From NCBI GenBank assembly GCA_902800525.1, contig CADCEV010000004.1, positions 124,001 to 188,000 on the forward strand: a DNA stretch of 64,000 bases. Direction: 5' to 3'. Below, piece by piece: positions 45,056 to 53,060 of the stretch. Every line of letters starts with the position of its first letter. Positions within the stretch are counted from its first letter, which is position 1. This DNA comes from an uncultured Bacteroidales bacterium (GTDB taxonomy: Bacteria; Bacteroidota; Bacteroidia; Bacteroidales; Paludibacteraceae). A model generated the notes under the pieces. That model was not told the DNA's origin and did no database searches. It saw only the letters and a program-made list of their open reading frames with translations. The position numbers and the translations under genes were made by a program.

Positions 45056-45158
45056 CGCTTGTCTCTCGGTTGTCTCCCGTATCTGTCTCGTACGTGAGAC
45101 ATACGGGAAAGATACCCGACGATAGACCGACAGGATACCGACGAGATACCGTAACCAA
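45056..45158. repeat. Inverted array of ~10-bp GTCTC/TCTCGTCGGT words
   Basis: A left half rich in GTCTC words meets a right half that is its approximate reverse complement. The centre is an imperfect palindrome (CCCGTATCTGTCTC, 45076-45089, against GAGACATACGGG, 45096-45107). The 16 bases at 45137-45152 are the exact reverse complement of 54248-54263. Confidence 0.7.
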
Positions 45159-45215
45159 AATCTTAAAAAGCGTACATTGAAAAGCATAACTTAATAGAGG
45201 CATCCAAGGGGTAAT

Positions 45216-45295
45216 TTGAGTAAAAATTTTAATGGATTTGAGTAAAAATTTCTATACTTTTGAGTAAAAAATGTAATAAAATTGAGTAAAAATTT
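45216..45295 (+). promoter_or_regulatory. Four TTGAGTAAAAA repeats at exact 22-bp spacing (operator or iterons)
   Basis: The 11-mer begins at 45216, 45238, 45260 and 45282. The intervals are 22 bp each, about two helical turns, so a protein could bind on one face. The spacer bases are not conserved beyond a few Ts. The last copy runs into the -33 box of the ATPase promoter. Confidence 0.85.
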
Positions 45296-45324
45296 GCACA
45301 TGTCAAAAAAAAGCAGTAATTTTG
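45293..45324 (+). promoter_or_regulatory. Promoter of the AAA/DUF4143 ATPase gene
   Basis: TTTG at 45293-45296 and -7 TAATTTTG at 45317-45324, spacing 20 bp. The -33 box overlaps the end of the fourth 22-bp-spaced repeat. Confidence 0.8.
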
Positions 45325-45345
45325 TGGCGTAAAACGAAAGAAGCT

Positions 45346-46530
45346 ATGATTCAACGTCCTTATTATGAAAACATGCTCCGCGCAAGATTAGCGGAAGAGC
45401 GTCACTTTATTCAGGTGGTTTTAGGTCCGCGGCAAGTGGGCAAAACGACTCTCGTGCGACAAGTGCTGAGTACAATACAAATCCCGTATTCTTTCTATAC
45501 TGCCGATACAGAACAAGATGGCACATGGATTAACGAAATATGGCAAAAAGAGCGGCTGGAGATGCAGTTCACCGGGCAGAAAGAACGCCTTTTAGTCATT
45601 GACGAAGTGCAGAAGATACACAACTGGAGTGAGTTTGTCAAGAAACAATGGGACGAGGACACGTGGAACGATACGAATATAAAATTGCTGCTTTTGGGTT
45701 CTTCCCGTCTGATGATCATGCATGGATTGACCGAGTCGCTTGCAGGGCGGTTTGAACTTATCAGAATGACCCACTGGACATTTGCCGAAATGCACGAAGC
45801 ATTCAATTTCGACATGAGACAGTACATCTATTTCGGCGGTTATCCCGGAGCAGCAAGTCTCATTCAGGATGAGTATCGCTGGCGTAGATACGTGCGAGAC
45901 TCCATTGCTGAACCCAGTATTACCAAAGATGTGCTGGAAACCAGCAACGTCTATAAACCGGCTCTGTTGCGACAGATTTTTGAACTTGGGTGCTCCTATT
46001 CTACAGAATTGCTGTCGCTCACTAAATTGCAAGGACAGCTGCAAGATGCCGGAAATGTAACCACGATTGCTGCATATTTACAACTGCTCAAAGAGGCAAA
46101 TCTAATGGCAGGATTGTATAAATATGCAAATGATGATGCCCGCAAACATCAAAGTGTGCCTAAGTTTCAGGTATATAACAATGCGCTTTATAATGCTTAT
46201 TCGCGTCATACATTCAGGCAAGTAGCCACAGATCCGAAGTTATGGGGACGTCAGGTTGAATCGGCTGTCGGAGCATACTTGCTTAGCCAAGCGGAGTTGA
46301 ACGATATGAACGTGTGGTATTGGCGGCAGAAAGATGAAGAGGTGGATTTTGTACTTGAATGGAACAATGAAATTGTTGGCATAGAAGTCAAAAGCAACCA
46401 TGAGAAGATGACAAGCGGCTTAGTTACATTTCGAAATCTTTTTCATCCCAAATTAGCGTTGATTGTTGGGCATGAGGGTATCACGATTGAGCAGTTCTTG
46501 ACACTTGATTTGGAAAAGTTGTTCTCGTAA
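45346..46530 (+). CDS. AAA_14/DUF4143 ATP-binding protein
   Basis: 394 residues. An N-terminal P-loop ATPase domain has Walker A GPRQVGKTT near residue 27 and Walker B RLLVIDEVQKI near 81. A C-terminal DUF4143 domain holds a PD-(D/E)xK-like core (DEEVDFVLEWNNEIVGIEVKS near 335). Such genes are very common in Bacteroidota as stand-alone units; the role is unclear, with mobile-element or defence links proposed. The ATG at 45346 is used because the upstream TTG in frame lies on the -7 box. Four evenly spaced repeats before the promoter suggest tight, perhaps self, regulation. Confidence 0.92.
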   Translation: MIQRPYYENMLRARLAEERHFIQVVLGPRQVGKTTLVRQVLSTIQIPYSFYTADTEQDGTWINEIWQKERLEMQFTGQKERLLVIDEVQKIHNWSEFVKKQWDEDTWNDTNIKLLLLGSSRLMIMHGLTESLAGRFELIRMTHWTFAEMHEAFNFDMRQYIYFGGYPGAASLIQDEYRWRRYVRDSIAEPSITKDVLETSNVYKPALLRQIFELGCSYSTELLSLTKLQGQLQDAGNVTTIAAYLQLLKEANLMAGLYKYANDDARKHQSVPKFQVYNNALYNAYSRHTFRQVATDPKLWGRQVESAVGAYLLSQAELNDMNVWYWRQKDEEVDFVLEWNNEIVGIEVKSNHEKMTSGLVTFRNLFHPKLALIVGHEGITIEQFLTLDLEKLFS

Positions 46531-46541
46531 AATTACGTTTC

Positions 46542-46605
46542 TGCAAAAATGGTAGATATTTAGCTAATTTATGTTTGCGTATCTCAAAAAAAAGCAGTAA
46601 CTTTG
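46542..46605 (+). promoter_or_regulatory. Operator 3 and promoter of the CMD/cupin lipoprotein gene
   Basis: The 32-bp element at 46542-46573 differs from operator 2 in one base. TTTG (-33) at 46575-46578 and -7 TAACTTTG at 46598-46605 give the same 56-bp distance from element start. Confidence 0.8.
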
Positions 46606-46635
46606 CAGCAAATTTTCAAATGATCAAATAGGGAA

Positions 46636-47775
46636 ATGAAAAAACTATTTATTTTTTTGCTGGCAGCAGTTTTGTTTGCGGCTTGCATAAATACAAATGA
46701 GAAAATGAGTAAATGCGAAAATGAGAAATTGGAGCTCAGTTTTACAACGGAACAGGCGGCGTGGATGAGTGCCATCGCTTGCGATGAGGCAAAGGGAGAC
46801 CTGGTGGCGCTGGAGTCGGCTATTCATAATGGATTAGAGGCGGAGTTGACGGTTAGCCAGATCAAAGAAGCACTCTCGCAACTCTATGCCTATACGGGTT
46901 TTCCGAGAAGTCTGAATTCGCTGGGTGTTTTGCAGCGTGTTATTGGAGATAGACAGGCGAAAGGCATGAAGGTTATTATGGGCGAGGATGCAAGTCCGCT
47001 TGGCGATGACTACGATGCACTTAAAGAAGGTACGCGCGTGCAGACGCAACTGGTCGGCAAGGCTTTTGAGTATGCGTTCGCGCCAGCGACGGATTATTAC
47101 CTGAAAGCGCATTTGTTCGGAGATATTTTTGCTCGCGATAACTTGACGTACGCTGACCGTGAGTTAGTAACCGTTTCTGCGCTGAGTGGTCTCGAAGGCG
47201 TAGAACCGCAACTCAAAGCACACGTCGCCGGTGCACGCAATATGGGTGTGACCGAAGAACAGTTGCAAGGCATTGTGGTGGCCCTCGCGGCAAATGACCT
47301 TCTTAATGAGGCCGGACGCTTGGCAAAGAACTATGCAGAACTTTCAAACGGCGAAGCCAATAAACCTTCAAACGGCGCAAGCACTCAAACGTTAGTTTGG
47401 CCGCAAGGCAAATCGAATGATGCTTACGCGCAGTATTTTGTGGGACAGAGTTTCTTGCAACCGTATTTCGGCGGTGTGGCGAATGTGACGTTTGAGCCGC
47501 GTTGCCGCAATAACTGGCATGTTCACCACGGAGCGGTTCAAGTGCTGATTTGCGTGAGCGGAAAAGGTTGGTATCAGGAGTGGAACAAACCTGCTGTTGC
47601 GCTTACTTCCGGAACCGTGATTGCTATTCCGGAAGGCGTCAAACACTGGCATGGAGCCGCGGCGGACTCGTGGATGCAGCACTTGGCGATCCATACCCAA
47701 GAGCAACCGGGCGCGACTAACGAATGGCTTGAACCTGTTAGCGATGCGCAATATAACAAACTGACTGCGTTTTAA
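46636..47775 (+). CDS. Lipoprotein with carboxymuconolactone decarboxylase and cupin domains
   Basis: 379 residues. Lipobox Cys at 17 (FAACINTN), then a linker NTNEKMSKCENEK encoded by the same four 8-bp repeats as in the ABM lipoprotein. Carboxymuconolactone decarboxylase-like (AhpD-type) repeats lie near 40-115 and 135-235. The cupin near 260-360 has metal-binding histidines in NNWHVHHGAVQVL and a KHWHGAAADSWMQHLAIH motif. The link between the two is encoded by LSNGEANKPSNGAST, a repeat-derived segment with TCAAAC words and a GGCGAAGCC mini-palindrome. Probably a redox or lactone/aldehyde-processing enzyme in the envelope. Operator 3 precedes it. Confidence 0.88.
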   Translation: MKKLFIFLLAAVLFAACINTNEKMSKCENEKLELSFTTEQAAWMSAIACDEAKGDLVALESAIHNGLEAELTVSQIKEALSQLYAYTGFPRSLNSLGVLQRVIGDRQAKGMKVIMGEDASPLGDDYDALKEGTRVQTQLVGKAFEYAFAPATDYYLKAHLFGDIFARDNLTYADRELVTVSALSGLEGVEPQLKAHVAGARNMGVTEEQLQGIVVALAANDLLNEAGRLAKNYAELSNGEANKPSNGASTQTLVWPQGKSNDAYAQYFVGQSFLQPYFGGVANVTFEPRCRNNWHVHHGAVQVLICVSGKGWYQEWNKPAVALTSGTVIAIPEGVKHWHGAAADSWMQHLAIHTQEQPGATNEWLEPVSDAQYNKLTAF

Positions 47776-47847
47776 TCCTTATAAAATTGGCAAATCTATA
47801 AGGAAAAACAGGCTGCAAATTAAGAAATAGCGGTCGTTACTAAAGAA

Positions 47848-47892
47848 AAAACACCTGGCGCTTGTGTACGTCAGGTGTTTTGTGTACCTTTG
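47848..47892 (+). promoter_or_regulatory. Hairpin overlapping the activase promoter
   Basis: A perfect 10-bp stem (47848-47857 with 47872-47881) with a 14-base loop looks like a terminator for the upstream gene. It overlaps the promoter of the activase: CTTG (-33) at 47861-47864 in the loop and -7 TACCTTTG at 47885-47892. Confidence 0.7.
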
Positions 47893-47929
47893 CAGTATAA
47901 TTTAATAACTCTATCAAATAAGGTACACA

Positions 47930-49774
47930 ATGTATAGATTAGGTATTGACATAGGCAGCACGACCATTAAGATGGCGTTGGTCGAAGTACAAGGTGACGA
48001 TGTACAAAGTACAAAGGAAGTACGGATTCTCGCGACCGACTACCGGCGCCATAACGCAGAGCCGATGAAAGTCGGACAAGAGATGATTGAAGGAATCTTG
48101 AACAAATCTTCCTTCCCTTTAGGGGAGGATCGAGGAGAGGCTCTCTTTTCTATCGGCATCACCGGCTCTGTGGGAATGGGTTGTGCGCAGCGGCTTGGTA
48201 TCGGTTTTCACCAAGAGGTGATTGCTGCCGCGGAGGTGGTGAAACAACTCTATCCCGATGTACATTGTTTGGTGGATATCGGTGGCGAGGACAGTAAGAT
48301 GATCTTCTTCGAAGAGGGGTGCGTGCCGGAGATGCGCATGAACGGCAACTGCGCAGGAGGAACAGGTGCGTTTATCGACCAGACAGCCACGTTGCTGGGC
48401 GTGGAGACAAGCGAACTGAATGCGCTGGCATCCAAAGCCGAGCATATCTACCCTATTGCGTCCCGTTGCGGCGTGTTCAGTAAGACCGATATCCAGAACC
48501 TTATTTCCCGTTCGGTAAGCAAAGAAGACATTGCTGCTTCGATGCTTCATGCCGTTTCGATGCAAGTGGTGAGTGCGTTAGCGCGCGGAACAGAAGTACA
48601 CCCGAAGATCTTCCTCTGCGGCGGTCCGTTCGCTTATATCCCTGAACTGCGCAAACACTTGTTGCAGGCACTTGAGATGACGGAGGAAGATTGCATTGTG
48701 CCCGAATACACGCAGTTTATTCCCGCTATCGGAACTGCACTTTTAAGTACAAAGGAACAAAGTACCAAGTACAATCTCGCGCAGGTGCGTTCCTTATTTA
48801 CGAATGACCATTGTGGTGTTGCTCCGCTCTCCGGCACGCTGCCACCGCTCTTTGCCGACGAAGCCGATTACCAAAACTGGCTTTCCGACAAACAGAAGAA
48901 GTACGGAAATCTAACAGGCGAAGCCGGTCTAACAGCAACGCGGTCCAACAGTCCGCAGGATGGTCTAATAGGCATAGCCGGTCCTTTCTATCTCGGTGTC
49001 GATTCCGGTAGCACAACAACCAAACTTGTCCTGATTAACGAAAAAGGCGAACTGCTTTTCACGGATTACAGCTACAACAACGGCAATTCGTTGCAGGCTT
49101 TTCATTCTGCCTTACAACGAATGCGAGATGCACTCGGACAGAACATCGAGATAGCCGGCAGTTGTTCGACAGGTTACGGCGAGCAGTTGCTCAAGACCGC
49201 TTTCCGCTTGGACCACGGCATCGTGGAAACCATGGCACATTTCATGGCGGCGAAGCACTTGCAACCGAACGTCTCTTTTGTGCTCGACATCGGCGGACAG
49301 GACATGAAAGCCATCTTCGTGGAGAACGGTTCTATCCAAAGGATAGAGATCAACGAAGCCTGTTCGTCCGGTTGTGGCAGTTTTATCATGACTTTTGCGC
49401 GGCAGTTGGGCTACGAAGTGAGTGATTTTGCACACATGGCGACGCTGGCGCAACACCCGTACGACCTCGGTACACGCTGCACAGTATTCATGAACAGCAA
49501 GGTTAAACAAGCGATGCGCGAAGGAGCACAAGTGGACGACATCGCCGCCGGGTTCAGTTATTCAGTCATCAAAAACTGCCTGTACAAAGTCCTCAAACTG
49601 CAATCTTTTGACCAATTAGGCGAACATATCATGGTTCAAGGCGGCACATTCCGCAATCATTCGGTCGTTCGCGCTTTGGAGGTTCTCACCGGCAAAGAGG
49701 TCGGCTTTGGTCCGATCCCCGAACTCATGGGCGCCTATGGATGTGCCTTGTATGCGAAAGGAGGTCAACGATGA
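47930..49774 (+). CDS. 2-Hydroxyacyl-CoA dehydratase activase (BadF/BcrA type), tandem domain
   Basis: 614 residues with two ASKHA ATPase domains. Domain 1 (about 1-285) has [25 protein letters not shown] and [11 protein letters not shown], whose Cys binds the subunit-bridging [4Fe-4S] cluster. Domain 2 (about 348-612) repeats the motifs: [36 protein letters not shown]. It would hand electrons, with ATP hydrolysis, to a dehydratase-type partner. Four repeat-derived segments are inserted in frame: [12 protein letters not shown] (about 21-32), [13 protein letters not shown] (63-75), [13 protein letters not shown] (about 274-286) and the linker [23 protein letters not shown] overlap with the next gene. 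In many Bacteroidota the two are one long protein. Confidence 0.9.
   Translation: MYRLGIDIGSTTIKMALVEVQGDDVQSTKEVRILATDYRRHNAEPMKVGQEMIEGILNKSSFPLGEDRGEALFSIGITGSVGMGCAQRLGIGFHQEVIAAAEVVKQLYPDVHCLVDIGGEDSKMIFFEEGCVPEMRMNGNCAGGTGAFIDQTATLLGVETSELNALASKAEHIYPIASRCGVFSKTDIQNLISRSVSKEDIAASMLHAVSMQVVSALARGTEVHPKIFLCGGPFAYIPELRKHLLQALEMTEEDCIVPEYTQFIPAIGTALLSTKEQSTKYNLAQVRSLFTNDHCGVAPLSGTLPPLFADEADYQNWLSDKQKKYGNLTGEAGLTATRSNSPQDGLIGIAGPFYLGVDSGSTTTKLVLINEKGELLFTDYSYNNGNSLQAFHSALQRMRDALGQNIEIAGSCSTGYGEQLLKTAFRLDHGIVETMAHFMAAKHLQPNVSFVLDIGGQDMKAIFVENGSIQRIEINEACSSGCGSFIMTFARQLGYEVSDFAHMATLAQHPYDLGTRCTVFMNSKVKQAMREGAQVDDIAAGFSYSVIKNCLYKVLKLQSFDQLGEHIMVQGGTFRNHSVVRALEVLTGKEVGFGPIPELMGAYGCALYAKGGQR
47988..48023 (+). 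repeat. GTACAARG word repeats at the start of the activase gene
   Basis: Three GTACAAA/G words lie within 36 bases and encode [12 protein letters not shown]. Nearly the same DNA and peptide (VQGDEVQSTK) encode the tail of the secreted protein at 20219. More GTACAA words occur at 48750-48775 in the same gene. Confidence 0.75.
48112..48141 (+). repeat. C/G-rich palindromic repeat, copy 4, in frame in the activase gene
   Basis: TTCCC-TTTA-GGGGAGG followed by ATCGAGGAGAGG, aligned with the mpl copies. It encodes [10 protein letters not shown] in domain 1. Confidence 0.75.
48929..48990 (+). repeat. Word-plus-spacer repeat in frame in the activase linker
   Basis: The word (GGT)CTAACAG or close to it occurs four times, separated by short spacers GCGAAGCC, CAACGC, TCCGCAGGAT and GCATAGCC. 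It encodes [21 protein letters not shown] related repeat with two of the same spacers in the same order is in the next gene at 51001-51060. Confidence 0.8.
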
Positions 49775-52281
49775 AACTGAACGAGTTACTGCAATCTGAC
49801 CATTTCGAGGAGAAAGAAGAGATATGTCCGGGCTGTCAGAACCATTGCCAGGTGCGCGTCTATTCGTTTGCGAACGGGCGCCAGTACGTCTCCGGCAATA
49901 ACTGCGAGCGCGTCTATTCCAACGAAGACACCACTGCCCACAAAGGCATCAATATGTTCGAAGAAAAATATAAATTACTCTTCGAAAAATCACAAATCAC
50001 AAATGACCACGGCTCTGCCGATCGACAGAAATCACAAATAACCATCGGTCTTCCCCGCGGCCTCGGCATCTACGAGAACTACCCGTTCTGGCAGACACTT
50101 TTCGGTTGTTGCGGGATGCGTGTGCGTCTGAGCGGCATGAGTACGAACAGGCTTTTTGACAAAGGTGTGCGGACCATCGTGGCGGACAATATCTGCTACC
50201 CCGCCAAACTGATGCACGGGCATGTCATGGACCTCATCGAGAAACAAGTGGACCGCATTTTCTATCCGTGGGTGGTGTTTGAGCGCAAGGAGGACGAGCA
50301 ATCCAAGAACAGTTTCAACTGCCCTGTCGTCAGCGGTTATTCGGATGTAATCAAGAGTGCCATCAATCCCGAGAAGAACTACGGCATTCCTTTGGACGCG
50401 CCGACCATCTCGTTCAAGGACGAGGAACTGTTACGGGCGTCATTAGTAGAATACCTCTCCACGCTCAATATCAACGAACCCACTGCACAAACGGCTATCA
50501 CGCAAGCGATTACAGCGCAGCAGAACTATCTCGACGCATTGGAAAAACGCAATATGCAAGTCTTCAACGAGGCGCGCGCAGCAGGTCGCATGGTTATTCT
50601 CTTGTCAGCGCGACCTTACCATATCGACCCGCTTATTCAGCATAAGATAGCCGACGCGATTGCGGCGATGGGTATTGATGTGATCACGGAGAATGTGGCT
50701 GCGCACGAAGGTCAAGCCGTCTATGACGAACTGAACGCGATGGCACAATGGGCGTACCCGAATCGCATTTTCAAGGCTGCCCATTGGGTCGGGAACAGCC
50801 CGTACAACAATCTGCACATGGTCGAACTGACCTCTTTCGGTTGCGGTCCGGACGCGTTCATCTTGGACGAAGTGCGAGCAATCTTGTCCCGTTATAGCAA
50901 GAACCTCACCGTCCTCAAAATCGACGATGTGAACAACATCGGTTCGCTTCGTCTCCGCGTCCGTTCCCTCGTCGAAAGTGTCAAGAAATCAAACAGCGAT
51001 AGCGATCAAACAGCAACGCGATCAAACAGTCCGCAGGACGGTCAAACAGCGCAGCGGTCTTTCACCACAAAACCATTTGAGGTGGAAGACAAAAGCCGCG
51101 TCATCTTAACCCCGTATTTCGCAGAGGGTTACAACGAGTTCCTGCCCACTATCTTTGCCTTGGCGGGTTACCGCATCGAGTCGCTTCCGATGGCGACGCA
51201 AGAGGACGCCGAAGAAGGACTGCACGTGGCGAACAACGACATCTGCTATCCGGCTACTATCGTGGTGGGTTCGATCATGCGGGCTTTGAAATCCGGCAAG
51301 TACGACCTCTCGAAGACCGCCGTGGCGATCACGCAGACAGGCGGGCAATGCCGTGCTTCGAACTACTACGCGCTCATCAAAAATGCCCTCGTGGCGGCAG
51401 GCATGAGTCAAGTGCCGGTAATAGCCGTTGCCATCGGTCCAAGCCTCAAAAACAGCCAGCCGGGCTTTGAAATCAATTGGTTACACCTCATCCGTCCGAC
51501 GCTGGAAGCACTCTATTTCGCGGACGCGCTTGCCAAACTCTATTATCCTGCCGCGCCGCGCGAACGTATTCCCGGCGTGGCGCGCAAACTCTACGACCAC
51601 TACCTCAACGCCGCACAACCGCTCTTGGCGAAGCGCGACTACCGGGCAATCCGCCGACTCATGCGGGATGCCGCGAGCGCGTTCACGGACATAACGGACA
51701 CCACCAAACAAGTACCGGTGGTCGGCGTGGTCGGCGAGATCTACGTCAAGTACAACTCGTTCTCGAACCACGGCGTCGTCCGCTGGCTCATAGAGCACGG
51801 CGTGGAAGTTGTGCCGCCGGCGATCACGGGCTTCTTCTCCACCTCTATCCCTAACGCGTTCATCAACCGCGAGCAGCACATCCGCAAGGACGGTCTGAGC
51901 CCCTGGCAGGCAAAACTTGTCAACCGTCTTTTGCTCCACTACGCGCATGTCTATGACCGTCTCTGCAGCGACTTCCCGTTCTACCGCCCCTTTGCGGATA
52001 TCATGGACATCTGGCACAAGAGCCGCCGTGTGATCAACTCCGCCGCAGACTTCGGCGAGGGATGGTTCCTGCCCGGCGAAATATGCGACTTGGCGGATCA
52101 CGGCATTCATAAAGTGGTCTCGCTGCAACCTTTCGGCTGCATTGCGAACCACATCATCAGCAAAGGTATAGAGCGCCGTTACAAAGATCTCTACCCGCAT
52201 CTGTCCTTGCTTTTCCTCGATTTCGATGCCGGCACATCGGATGCCAATATCACCAACCGTTTGCACTTTTTGCTGCAATAA
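49771..52281 (+). CDS. 2-Hydroxyacyl-CoA dehydratase-like / DUF2229 protein
   Basis: 836 residues; partner of the activase. The N-terminus has [13 protein letters not shown] (Cys-x2-Cys-x3-Cys), then a DUF2229-type region ([19 protein letters not shown] near 96; [13 protein letters not shown] near 140). A central domain (about 445-600) has [15 protein letters not shown] and [12 protein letters not shown], whose cysteines may hold an iron-sulfur cluster, as in 2-hydroxyglutaryl-CoA dehydratase subunits. Two in-frame repeat insertions are seen: [20 protein letters not shown] (about 74-93) and [18 protein letters not shown] (about 411-428). The exact substrate is unknown. The start at 49771 overlaps the activase stop; a longer start at 49741 has no support. 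Confidence 0.85.
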   Translation: MKLNELLQSDHFEEKEEICPGCQNHCQVRVYSFANGRQYVSGNNCERVYSNEDTTAHKGINMFEEKYKLLFEKSQITNDHGSADRQKSQITIGLPRGLGIYENYPFWQTLFGCCGMRVRLSGMSTNRLFDKGVRTIVADNICYPAKLMHGHVMDLIEKQVDRIFYPWVVFERKEDEQSKNSFNCPVVSGYSDVIKSAINPEKNYGIPLDAPTISFKDEELLRASLVEYLSTLNINEPTAQTAITQAITAQQNYLDALEKRNMQVFNEARAAGRMVILLSARPYHIDPLIQHKIADAIAAMGIDVITENVAAHEGQAVYDELNAMAQWAYPNRIFKAAHWVGNSPYNNLHMVELTSFGCGPDAFILDEVRAILSRYSKNLTVLKIDDVNNIGSLRLRVRSLVESVKKSNSDSDQTATRSNSPQDGQTAQRSFTTKPFEVEDKSRVILTPYFAEGYNEFLPTIFALAGYRIESLPMATQEDAEEGLHVANNDICYPATIVVGSIMRALKSGKYDLSKTAVAITQTGGQCRASNYYALIKNALVAAGMSQVPVIAVAIGPSLKNSQPGFEINWLHLIRPTLEALYFADALAKLYYPAAPRERIPGVARKLYDHYLNAAQPLLAKRDYRAIRRLMRDAASAFTDITDTTKQVPVVGVVGEIYVKYNSFSNHGVVRWLIEHGVEVVPPAITGFFSTSIPNAFINREQHIRKDGLSPWQAKLVNRLLLHYAHVYDRLCSDFPFYRPFADIMDIWHKSRRVINSAADFGEGWFLPGEICDLADHGIHKVVSLQPFGCIANHIISKGIERRYKDLYPHLSLLFLDFDAGTSDANITNRLHFLLQ
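51001..51060 (+). repeat. Word-plus-spacer repeat in frame in the dehydratase-like gene
   Basis: GATCAAACAG or GGTCAAACAG words are separated by CAACGC, TCCGCAGGAC and CGCAGC. It encodes [13 protein letters not shown], ten residues of which ([10 protein letters not shown]) are identical to the activase linker. An upstream segment at 49985-50040 has repeated CAAATCACAAAT words around CGGCTCTGCCG. Confidence 0.8.
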
Positions 52282-52313
52282 TTTGCACATGTCCGAAAAA
52301 AGTTGTACCTTTG
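52282..52313 (+). promoter_or_regulatory. Promoter of the TetR-family gene
   Basis: TTTG at 52282-52285 and -7 TACCTTTG at 52306-52313, 20-bp spacing, directly after the dehydratase stop. Confidence 0.8.
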
Positions 52314-52334
52314 TACCCAAAATAAATGTGAAAA

Positions 52335-52958
52335 ATGAATAAATGTGAAAATGACTCGATGGAACTGCGGATTCGTGAGGTGGCGCAACAGCTGTTTTTC
52401 GAACAGGGCTATGCGGCTACATCGACCACGCAGATTGCCAAAGAGGTCGGCTGTACGCAGGCACTCGTACATTATTACCGCACGAAAGAGAACCTCTTCC
52501 GGCAGATTTTCTTGGAGCAAGTCTTGGCGGCTCTGAATGTCATCGGGCGCTCTTTGGCGAACGAAGAATCGTTTGACCGCTTCATTGAGCAAGCTATCTC
52601 TATGTATTTTGACTCGCTGTCAAGCAATCCGCGTTTGCCGTACTTTGTGTTGGAAGAGTTGGTTAACAACCCCGAGCGGCGCAAGTATATGCGGGAGAAA
52701 TTCGTCAAGAATCCCACTTATGCGATGCTGTACATGCAGTTTGACGCACGTCTCAAGCAGGAGCAGCAAGCCGGGCATATTACCAAAATCGACCCCTTCG
52801 ATCTGATGATCACTATCGCTTCGTTGACGGTCTTTACGTTCGCCTCTCTGCCGATGTTCCAGGACCTGCTCTCGCAAACCGACGACCAAGTGCGCGAGTA
52901 CGTTGCTCACCGCAAAGCGGAAATTATCCGCATGGTCAAGAAAATCCTCAAACCATAG
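52335..52958 (+). CDS. TetR/AcrR-family transcriptional regulator
   Basis: 207 residues. The N-terminal helix-turn-helix (about 10-55) reads IREVAQQLFFEQGYAATSTTQIAKEVGCTQALVHYYRTKENLFRQIF, the standard TetR layout. The C-terminal ligand/dimer domain is helical with a hydrophobic stretch near 160-180. The first eight residues (MNKCENDS) come from the same NAAATGNN 8-bp repeats that occur in the three lipoproteins; the start could equally be the internal ATG at 52359. Its target is unknown; the hydrolase gene immediately downstream is one candidate. Confidence 0.9.
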   Translation: MNKCENDSMELRIREVAQQLFFEQGYAATSTTQIAKEVGCTQALVHYYRTKENLFRQIFLEQVLAALNVIGRSLANEESFDRFIEQAISMYFDSLSSNPRLPYFVLEELVNNPERRKYMREKFVKNPTYAMLYMQFDARLKQEQQAGHITKIDPFDLMITIASLTVFTFASLPMFQDLLSQTDDQVREYVAHRKAEIIRMVKKILKP

Positions 52959-52975
52959 AAACAATCTCCCAAATA

Positions 52976-53039
52976 TGCAAAAATGGTATATATTCGAGCG
53001 ATTTGTGTTTGTGTATATGAATTTTTTGTAGTAATTTTG
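52976..53039 (+). promoter_or_regulatory. Operator 4 and promoter of the alpha/beta-hydrolase gene
   Basis: The element at 52976-53007 keeps TGCAAAAATGGTA and is less conserved in its right half. -7 TAATTTTG is at 53032-53039, again 56 bp from element start. It begins 18 bp after the TetR gene stop. Confidence 0.75.
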
Positions 53040-53060
53040 CACAAAATTTCAAATGAAAAA

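Noticed and set aside
45346-46530. Transposase or IS element in the accessory block
   Set aside because: No transposase, integrase or terminal inverted repeats were found anywhere in the window; the ATPase lacks recombinase motifs.
47776-47847. Hairpin TCCTTATA/TATAAGGA after the cupin gene as terminator
   Set aside because: Weak AT stem followed by A-rich, not T-rich, sequence; the stronger hairpin at 47848 is a better candidate.
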